A DNA stretch of 64,000 nucleotides, from the NCBI GenBank assembly GCA_032622095.1, contig CP136061.1, positions 200,750,244 to 200,814,243 on the forward strand, written 5' to 3'. The position numbers were made by a program, and so were the translations under genes. Shown here piece after piece: positions 55,753-64,000 of the stretch. The notes beneath the pieces are model-generated. The model was not told the origin of the DNA. It made no database searches and was given only the letters and a program-made list of their open reading frames with translations. Within the stretch, counting starts at the first letter, position 1. Every line of letters begins with the position of its first letter. The DNA comes from Siphonodentalium dalli. Its lineage: Eukaryota; Mollusca; Scaphopoda; Gadilida; Siphonodentaliidae.

Positions 55753-58680
55753 GTTGATGGGTGGGTGGTCGGGGTGTTTTATGTGGTATTTGGGGTGGGC
55801 CACCAACCCATTCCGTCAAATCGGTCTAAATTCCTACCCTCTGGGTGGCACCCCCGGGGTGATGGGCGGGGGGTCGGGTGTTTCTGGAAGGTATATGGGC
55901 GGGACACACACCCATGTCGTCAAATCGGTTGAAAACCTTACCGTTCTCAAAAATGGTCCAAACACCATTTGTACCCCCTCGGGTGATGGGTGCGGTTGTT
56001 TCAAATTGGTGTTTAAATTGTGTATTTAGGGTGGGGCACCCACACACACGCGGTCAAATCGGTTGAAATTCTTACCATTCTCGAAAGTTGTCTATACCAC
56101 ATGTTCACCCCCTGGGTCGCACACCCAATGTGATTGGTGGGGGTCGGGTGTTTCTATTGGGTATTTGGGGCGGGCCACCTACCCATGCCGTCAAATCGGT
56201 AAAAAATATTTACCGTTCTCGAGAATGGTCCATACACTATTTTCACACCTACGGTGTGTCACTCCCGGGGTGGTGTGGCTGGGGTGTTTGTATGGGGTAT
56301 TTGGGGCGGGCCATCCACCCATGCCGTCACGAAATTTGTCCATAACCTATTTTCACCTCTTCGGGGTGCCAACCCCAGAGGTTGATGGGATGGGTCTGGT
56401 GTTTCTAGGGGGTATTTGGGGCGGGCCACCCACAAATGCCGTCAAATCGGTCGAAATTCTTACCGTTCTGGAAAATGGTCGATACTGTTCTCGAAAATGG
56501 TCCATACCCCATTTTCACCTCTTCGTTGTTGATGGGCGGGGTGTCTATATGGGTCTGGTGTCTATAGGGGGTATTTGGGACGAGCGACCCACCCATGCCG
56601 TCAAATCGGTCGAAATACTTACCGTTCTCGAAAATGGTTCATCCCCCATTTTCACCCCTTCTGTTGTCACCACCCGGGGGTGATGAGTGGGGAGTCTGGT
56701 GTTTCTAGTAGGTATTTGGTGCGGGCCACCCACCCAGCATGCAATCAAATGGGTCGAAATTCCAACTGTTCTTGTTTTTAGTGGGTATTTTGTGCGAGCC
56801 ACCCACCCATGCCGTCAAATCGGTCTAAATTCTTACCCTTCTCGAAAATTATCCATACCCCATGTTCATCCCTGGGATGGCATCCCCCAGGAGGTAATTG
56901 GTGGGGTATCGACGTGTTTCTTTGGGTTACTTGGGCGGACCACTCACCCATGGCGTCCAATCTGTGGAAATTCTTACCGTTCTCGAGTAAGGTCCATACC
57001 CCATTTTCACCCCTTCGGGTGGCACCACCCAGGGGTGATGTCGGGTTCGGGTATTTATATGGGGTATTTGTGGCGGGCCAGCCACCCACGCCGTCAAATC
57101 GGTCGAAATCCTTACCATTCTCGAATATTGTCCATACCCCATATTCACCCCTGCGGAGTGGCACCACCGGTGTGATAGGTGGGAGTCAAAAATGGTTCAT
57201 ACCCCCATGTTCACCCCTTGTGGTAGCAGCCACTGGGGTTGATGCCTCGGGGGTCGGCGTGTGTCTAGGGGTTATTTGTGGTGGGCCATCACACATGCCA
57301 TCAAATCGGGCGAAATCCTTTCCGTTCTCGAAAATGGTCCTTACCCCATGTTCACCTCCTCGGTGGCAACCCGGGTGATGGGTGGGTGATCCGGGAGTTT
57401 CTATGGTATTTTGGGTAGATCACCCACCCATGCCGTCAAATCGGTCGAAATCCTTACCGTTCTCGAAAATGATCCATACCCCATTTTCACCTCCTCGGGG
57501 TGGCACCACCGCAGGTGATTGGTATGGGATCGGTGTGTTTCTATGGTGTACTTGAGGTGGGCCACTCACCGTGCCGTCAAATCAGTGGAAATTATTACTC
57601 TCCTCGAAAAATTGTCCATACCCCATGTTCACCCAATGGGGTGGCACCCCCATGAGGTGATTGGTGGTTCGGGTTGTTTCTATGGGGTACTTGGGGCGGG
57701 CCACTCACCCACGCCGTCAAATCGGTAGAAATCCTTACCTTTATCCAAATTGTCCTTACACCATTTTACCCCCCTCGGGGTGGCACCCGCGGGGTGATGG
57801 ATGGGGCATTGTGCTGTTTCTAGGGGGTATTTGGGGCAGATCGCTCGAAATCCTTACCATTCTCCAAAATTGTCCATACCCCATTTAACACCCACGGGGT
57901 GGCACCCCGGGGCCTTGTACTATGGGTCGAAATCCCAACTGTTCTTGAAAATGGTTTATACCCCATTTCACCCCTTCGGGGTGGCACCCCCGGTGGTGAT
58001 AGGTTGGGGTCGGTGTGTTTGTGGCAGGCCACCGAACCGTTCCGTCAAATTGGTCGAAATCTGTACCGTTCTCAAAAATGGTCGATGCTGTTCTCGAAAA
58101 TGGTCCATATCCCATTTTCACCTCTTCTGGGTGGCAATCACCGGGTTTGCTGTGTGGGGGTCTGTCGTCTCTAGGGGTGTTTGGGACGAGCCACCCACCC
58201 ATGCCGTCAAATCGGTCGAAATCCTTACCGTTCTTGGAAATAGTTTATACCCCATTTCACCCCTTCGCGTGGTAACACCCGGGGTGATTGGGTAGAGATT
58301 TGGGGTGTTTCTGAGAGATATATGGGACGGGCCACCCACCCATGCCGTCAAATCGGTCCAAATCCTTACTGTTCTCGAAAATGGTCCATACCCCGAAGTG
58401 ATTGGAAGGGAGTCGGTTGTTTCTAGGGAGTAATTGGGGTGGGCCACCCACCGTGCCGTCAAATCGGTTTAAATCCAATACTGTTCTCGAAAATGGTCCA
58501 TACCCAATTGTTACCCAATCGGGGTGGCACCCCCGTGGGTAATGGGTGGGGATGGGAGTTTCTGTGTGGTATGTGGGGCGGGCTACCCACCCATGCAGTC
58601 AAATCGGTCGAAACCCCTACGGTTCTCGAAGATGGTCCATACCCCATTTTCACCCCCTCGGGGTAGCACGGGGTATGACG

Positions 58681-60453
58681 TTCGTGTATGCCAGACACAG
58701 TTCTGAAATGTGACATTTCTATCGGTGTGACGTTATGAGAATAATACCGACAACTCAATGTGCACGGTTTCAACTGAATTATTCCATCGACTTTTGGGAA
58801 ACCTGAGCATGAGAGATTACAATTAATGCTATGCCGCGGCTTAATTGGCAAATGATACACTAAGGGATTAGTTAATGTATTTGATTTAGTGTAACGCGGA
58901 TCCCCAGGGCATAGTGGCACGCGCATCGTCGTGGGGCCAGCCATCAGCATCCTTTGATTTAACTAAATCGTACAAGGCGACCGGAAATGGCATGGTGCGA
59001 TATTTGACCCCCCCCCCCCCCCTGGTGTTTGAGTTGATCGGGTGTGTTTTGATGTGTCTTTGGCTTAGAAACAACCTATAACATACCATTTGCTTGACCC
59101 TATTTGGCATTTATCGTACAACCTTGGACCGCGGCCACCATGATGTTTTGTTGACGAAATATGTAACGAAAGAAGAGCCCTATTATAACATTTTGACAAA
59201 ATCTGTCATGGGGCAGATAATTGGCACGCTGGGCCAATTGCACCCATTTGGTTGTCGGCCATTTGGGTAGGTCGGATTTTGGGTTTGTTTCAAGAAAATG
59301 AGTCCTGTGCTTTATATACATAGAAATAAATTTGAAATAACAATTTTAAAAGGAGTGAGTGGTATTTGATCGGGTGTCTAACTACATGACAAAAATAATT
59401 AAAATTACCTATCTGTATCCATACCATAAATGTGTTAGCAACGAACGCATTTTACTGCTTCGTGCTGATCTCGACTTTTCTATATTCTATATCTAGAATA
59501 AGTCGTTTGTTTATGGCATATATAGTCATCATAATAGTATTTCGTGTATTTATACCTATATTTATTTCAGAATAGTCAGAAGGAACAAAAGTCAGTTTCG
59601 TTGTGTTTCTGCCACTTGCAATGAATATGTGTATTTTATCAGTGTGTTCTTCAATAACTTTTTAGTGGTTAATGGACATATTGCAGGAAACTCTCCCTGA
59701 TTATACAGACCCGGAACGACTGTAGAAGTTACTAAATGAGCCAATGATGGCGATGTGAAGTCAGAACGAACGTGGAAGCTCCCGTACCTTATCATATCTC
59801 TATGAAAGAAGCGCATATAAACCTGATTGGCTTCGGTTTGATGTGATCGGGTGGTATAAGTGGCACGATGGGCCAATTACACGCATGTGGTTGTTGGTTA
59901 TTTATTCGAGTCCGATTTTGGAGTTGTTTCGAGAGAAAACATGTCACGCGTGCTTACTCTAGAAATTTCAGCTTTAATTGTTAAATGTGAAATGACCGAA
60001 GGGCCCTATTCTAACATATTCACATAAATCAGTCAAATGGCATATAAATGGCATAGAAACGCTCTTTATTGCTTCTAAATTCGTAATCGCGAATAAGTCT
60101 TTTGTACATGACATAATATTTTCCCCAAATTATACCTATTTGGATGACGGAAAGCGGGTCAGAATCTGTGATTAAAATAGGTGGCGTTTGACCAAAGACT
60201 GTGACGTTCTGACCAAATTGAAATTTGGCCCTTCGTCTGTTCACGTTATGACACAATCAGCTTATTATAATTTTTCCATCGACCCTGGGAGACCAAAGTA
60301 TGAGCCATTAGAAGCGACGTCATGCAGCGCCTTAACCGTCAAATCATTATTGTCTATTCAGGACTAATTAATGTAATTGATTTAGTTTCAAGCTGCTCCA
60401 CAGGGCATACTGGCAGCTGCCTCGCCATTGATACCCCAGTAGTGGCATATATT
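58681..60453. repeat. Diverged duplicated segments flanking the satellite
   Basis: Two blocks recur. ACGTTATGA...TTATTCCATCGAC...AATGTATTTGATTTAGT near 58730-58890 resembles 60243-60390. GGCACGCTGGGCCAATTGCA...TTGTTTC near 59221-59300 resembles 59860-59935. The GAAGGGCCCTATTxTAACAT word also occurs at 53825. A poly-C patch ending CCTGG lies near 59009-59023. No gene is recognised. Confidence 0.6.
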
Positions 60454-61150
60454 AATCTCGTCACAGAACGATTGAAGGATGAATATATAAATAAGTATAG
60501 TACCAGTGCAGACGATCCACACAGTAAACGAAGGCCGTACAAACAATTCAAAACCATTTTTCGACTCGAACCATATCTAATACATACAATTTCTATCAAA
60601 GACCGTGAACAATTATGTAGACTTCGAATCAGCTGTCATTCATTAGAAATAGAAAAAGGCCAACACAAACGCCCACCGACGCCAGCCAATGATCGGATAT
60701 TCAAGATGTGCAATACTAACTCAGTGGAAGACGAGAAGCATTTTGTTCTCCATTGTATCAAATACGACAAATTGAGAAAAAGGCCTATATGAATCACTAA
60801 ATTTCTAAGGGCCAGTAGTATCTCAAAATGCATATACATAATGCGAAACGACCAACCAAATACAAGTAATGTGATCAGTCGAGCTTTCAAAGAATTCTTT
60901 GAAATGAGAAAAGAAGCCCGAAGTTGATGAATAAATTAATAATTAATTTCTATTCCACACGATATCATAGGCCTGCATACAGTTTATTTGCATGCTTATA
61001 TTATTGAGCTCTACTAAGTCGTTGTATAACTGTAGTATGAATATGTGGAAAGTTTATTATATGAACTATGTATGTGTAAATTATATGTCTTATTATTATG
61101 TAATGCATACGGCTCACATGAGTGTTTTATGCTAATAAATATCATATCAT
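60454..61150 (+). pseudogene. Non-LTR retrotransposon 3' end
   Basis: The frame to 60792 encodes LKDEYINKYSTSADDP, YKQFKTIFRLEPYLIHTISI, REQLCRLRISCHSLEIEKGQ, then CNTNSVEDEKHFVLHC, the H-x4-C half of an ORF2 knuckle (the first Cys pair is reduced: KMCN). The 3'UTR ends ATGCTAATAAATATCATATCAT near 61128-61150 (AATAAA plus a short ATC-type tail). It is 5'-truncated. It belongs to a different family from the fragments at 14331 and 61504, judged by sequence and tail. Confidence 0.75.
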
Positions 61151-61152
61151 AA

Positions 61153-61500
61153 TTCCTCGCTGCATTGAAGCAATATTCTGAGGAAGAACGTGGATTGAAC
61201 CCGATTTATTACCTCCACCCAATTTAAAGGTGCTCAATCCGATGCGATGATCCCCATATGATCCGATTCCAACAACAACATTTTTTGAAATGCCGCTTCA
61301 GTTGTCATACTGGCACAATTGTCATGCCTCGCCATTGAGATCACAGTAGTGGCATATCTCGCGGCAATGAAGCAATATTCTGAGGAAGAACGTGGATTGA
61401 TCCCCGGTTTATTTCCTCCACCCAGATTAAAGGTACTCAATCCGATTCGATGGTCCCCATATCATCCGATTCCAACAACAACATTTTTTGAAAAGCCAGA
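61153..61500. repeat. Direct tandem duplication, ~202-bp unit
   Basis: GAAGCAATATTCTGAGGAAG occurs at 61167 and 61369, followed each time by AACGTGGATTGA, CCTCCACCCA and ATTCCAACAACAACATTTTT. A GCCTCGCCATTGA...CAGTAGTGGCATAT word is also shared with 60419-60450. Confidence 0.85.
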
Positions 61501-61503
61501 TCG

Positions 61504-62213
61504 ATGTTCAATAACAACTCGAATTGCGGTGCCTGCAGATCAACGTATCACAAAGAAATTGAACATGTATTATCTACATGTAATGTGCCAGCCATGCATC
61601 AATTGAGATACAGTTTCTGGTCAATCACCATTGACTTCTTTGGGGTAGAATGTTTTATGTTTCTCGATTCACTCTCGCAAAACCATCTATGTGACTTCCT
61701 AATCGGCGGCACAGCCTTCGTTCCTCCACTCGTTGTCATCAATGCTTGGGGAGATATTCTCACATTCGCCGCGAAATTCATGTACAAAGGATGCCAACTT
61801 TTACGAAACAATGCCCGTTAAGACTATACCCGATTGCTTGCGTGTGCTTGCTGCCTGCCAGAAAAGCAAGTCTTGTTGACATTAAAATGTTTGAGGGTGA
61901 AAAGGAGCATGGCTTAGTGAACATAAGATCAACATCTATACGCATGCGATATACACTTTCCTTATCTAAATGTGATCAAACTCTAATATGGTACATAGAC
62001 CATACGGCTCATACGGCTGTGATGTAGGGGAATTCAGTGTTGTTACTTTTTGCCGCCATTTTCTATGCTCAAATGTTGTTTGTATATATACTAAATAATG
62101 TTTGTAAATACCACTCTCACCTTTATGTGTACAAAACGCTCCAATTCGTTTATACAACACATAGAATGTATTGATGTATGATCTCCGTTAATGGAGGTTA
62201 ATAAAGAGATACA
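61504..62213 (+). pseudogene. Non-LTR retrotransposon 3' end, same family as 14331-15590
   Basis: The frame 61504-61821 encodes CGACRSTYHKEIEHVLSTC, a complete C-x2-C...H-x4-C knuckle. FFGVECFMFLDSLSQNHLCD then aligns with the MFGVPFFIHIDSLPIQEQSM segment of the 14-kb copy. The 3'UTR ends with ATCTCCGTTAATGGAGGTTA and AATAAAG (62184-62210): a small stem just before the polyA-type signal, as in the other copy, followed by an AT microsatellite. Only the last 105 codons survive. Confidence 0.8.
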
Positions 62214-62230
62214 TATATATATATACCATC

Positions 62231-62264
<34 letters not shown>
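62214..62264. repeat. (AT)n microsatellite
   Basis: AT dinucleotide tracts with a CCATCGAC interruption. They follow directly on the LINE 3' end and may have grown from its tail. Confidence 0.95.
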
Positions 62265-62266
<2 letters not shown>

Positions 62267-63637
62267 CTGTTATTTATAATTTTTTTGTTCAACGAAATTC
62301 TGCCAGTTTGTCAAGTATCTGACACAAAAAGCCACTTGATTTTAGACAATTTAGTCTTCTCGACTCGAATCGTATATGTTTTAACCCCGGAGCCTGAGAA
62401 ATCTTAATTTGCGAGCGTTAATTCGGATTGAGTACCTTTAACCGACTGTTGTGTTCAGCCACCCATTATCACGGCATACAAATAAACGACAATGCGAGAA
62501 ATACTGTATAATTATAGTTATGGGTCGCCTGTGTTGTGTTACGCTGGCACAGCATTAATTTTGTCATTAATATTAGTCAGTATGGCATTAACACAATTGA
62601 TCCTTTCATATTATAACCTGAGATCAGTGCTTATAGTTGTGGTATGCTGTTCCAAGATAGCGACTGTTGTTTGCACTCAATATGGGGGGGGGGGGGAGTC
62701 ACACTGGCAAGAGTTTTTTAAAAACTGTTTTAACTGCCATTTTATGACTGTTTAGAACGTTCTCAAATTTGCGTATATTATGGCTATATATGATATACTT
62801 CCCAGTCCTGCAATCTACTTTCTATTCCACCGGTCAATTCAATTTGTTTAATCTTATCGACCAATAATACATAGATATTGAGATAACATATATTACATTT
62901 ATGAACATGACTTACATCATAAATTTTCAAATGATACATTATAATATATGAACAGTATTTACAATATAAATAATATACTTGCCTGTTATATGTCATTGCC
63001 ATTAATCTGATCCGTTTGGTTTAATTCATTAGGGCTTACCATTCAGGTGTAATGCCATACCACGAGAGATATATTTATTCCTCCAAATATGGGGACCATT
63101 ATTGTACAATACATGTATATACATATACAAAAGTTAACTTGTGACATATATACACAATATAATTTAATTTGAGAAGGCTCATTTGAAGTCGATAGTGCGA
63201 TCTAGTTTCTTATGTGATAATTAAAATATCAGGAGGTCGGATAACTTTCATGAAAGACAGACACAAAACGGAAGCTAATAAAGCCCGGGGTTCCCATGCA
63301 GAAACATCTGCTCAACACATTGAGCAACCTTCAAGCATCGGGGCGTTCGTATTACGTAATGTATCATCTGGTGGGAATTTCTGGCCTATACAGACAGCAC
63401 GGAATTCCATGCTTCTTTGATGATGAATAATGACTGGCAGAAATCCACTGCATTTGACCACCATGTGTGTTAATATCAGTGTCAAGTCGAATAGATCAGC
63501 ATATCCACCCGGATAGCCGCCTAGTTTTATACTGTTTCTCAATATTTCATGTGTATTATAAGTGTTGGTCGATGTAGCTTGGAATACATTTAACACTGTA
63601 AGCAGACGAGTGGACTTGCTAGTAGGAACACCAGAGG
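62265..63637. other. No supported gene
   Basis: An 87-codon plus-strand frame at 62492-62755 is hydrophobic (LILSLILVSMALTQLIL) but runs into a G homopolymer and has no recognised relatives. The rest is AT-rich. Confidence 0.4.
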
Positions 63638-63641
63638 CTAA

Positions 63642-64000
63642 AGGCACGGGCGGCGTTTTTTGCAGAAATATTTATATTTGTCCAAATCGGCATTAACAGA
63701 AGGAACACAAAAATATATACAGTTCCGCTCGATGCCAAACATAATCAGCGCGTAGATAGTATATTGTCGTCAAGACGTACGATGTTGTACGTAAACAAGA
63801 GACTGCTCGTGTTACAGAAGTTGTGTTTCTGTTTATATAACACAGTGCAATTATATTGGTTAACACACACAGATGATATAAACGCTCTTTATTATTTCCA
63901 TATCAGGAAAACCTTAACAAATAACGCTCTTTGTGTTTACCATATCCGGACATAAACAAAACCAGGAAACGTAACGTTTTTGCTTTCGTTTACACAACAA
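63642..64000. mobile_element. TTAA-type piggyBac-like MITE, copy 4 (cut by window end)
   Basis: The left end AGGCACGGGCGGCGTTTTTT follows a mutated target (CTAA, 63638-63641). The interior matches the 26134 copy in reverse order (ACAGAAGGAACACAAAAATA, AAACGCTCTTTATT, TCCATATCAGGAAAACC). The other end lies beyond the window. Confidence 0.85.

Larger units (their letters stand above)
52985..58680. repeat. 138-bp satellite array (~34 units)
   Basis: The consensus begins GGCGGGCCACCCACCCATGC, continues CGTCAAATCGGTCGAAATCC, TTACCGTTCTCGAAAATGG, TCCATACCCCATTTTCACC, CCCTCGGGGTGGCACCCCC, GGGGTGATGGGTGGGGTCGG and ends with GTGTTTCTATGGGGTATTTG. The CGTCAAATCGG word spaces at ~135-140 bp throughout (for example 54220, 54361, 54500, 54638, 54776). 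A CCCCTCGGGG-GGCACCCC(C)GGGGTG sub-palindrome lies in each unit. Units are diverged by roughly 10-25%. Two gaps break the array: 53640-53875 and 54973-55752. The unit length is divisible by three, so frames stay open over many units. The resulting 60-206-codon ORFs on both strands are artefacts. Confidence 0.95.

Noticed and set aside
53010-58600. Many overlapping ORFs of 60-206 codons on both strands
   Set aside because: They follow the 138-bp satellite period in every frame; the peptide repeats every 46 residues and no frame is favoured.
62492-62755. Hydrophobic 87-codon frame resembling a membrane protein
   Set aside because: AT-rich DNA easily gives such peptides; it enters a G homopolymer and has no splice sites or recognised relatives.

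Overview
This is a gene-poor, repeat-dense piece of an animal nuclear genome. Evidence for this is one intron-split metazoan-type membrane protein gene with GT-AG splice sites and matching phases, eight decayed non-LTR retrotransposon fragments, several families of non-autonomous DNA transposons with target duplications, hairpin elements, satellites and long palindromes. There are no operons, rRNA, tRNA or long intact ORFs. The AT-rich background, frequent ACATGTA words and this mix of repeats suggest a marine invertebrate, possibly a lophotrochozoan such as a mollusc. That placement is an inference and is weak.

Layout. 0-5.8 kb: short tandem repeats, a LINE endonuclease/linker relic and a hairpin element. 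5.8-10.9 kb: segmental duplication copy B1, carrying an orphan terminal exon of a Shisa-like gene plus two young transposon insertions. 11-16.3 kb: an uncharacterised transposon-type protein relic, a hairpin, a LINE 3' end, and a tandem repeat rich in TCAAGGTCA-type words. 16.3-20.8 kb: segmental duplication copy A1, holding a TTAA-flanked element that is itself split by a LINE fragment. 20.8-24.4 kb: a large palindrome and a tandem duplication ending in a hairpin. 24.5-28.8 kb: copy B2, with the terminal exon of the Shisa-like gene; its transmembrane exon (29.1 kb) and a probable signal-peptide exon (33.0 kb) lie further along, all on the minus strand. A recent 1.05-kb tandem duplication lies in the long intron. 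36.9-46.35 kb: a second large palindrome. Its right arm was opened by a 4.6-kb Tx1/L1-like LINE, which was itself opened by a 1.69-kb inverted-repeat DNA transposon. 50.0-53.0 kb: copy A2, which preserves the empty site of the TTAA element. 53.0-58.7 kb: a 138-bp satellite array with higher-order duplications and one inserted MITE. 58.7-64 kb: more repeats, two LINE 3' ends and the start of another TTAA element.

The only candidate host gene is the Shisa-like/cysteine-tyrosine-rich type protein: signal peptide, one membrane span, a CCCC juxtamembrane motif, a YQPQQAG repeat tail and a PPxY motif. Its extracellular exon was not identified. The strongest unusual signals are the nested, datable transposon insertions (filled versus empty sites between duplicated copies), the recurring long hairpin elements, the two kilobase-scale palindromes, and the satellite, whose unit length (138 = 3 x 46) keeps reading frames open and makes gene-like but spurious ORFs. 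No complete new gene system is visible.
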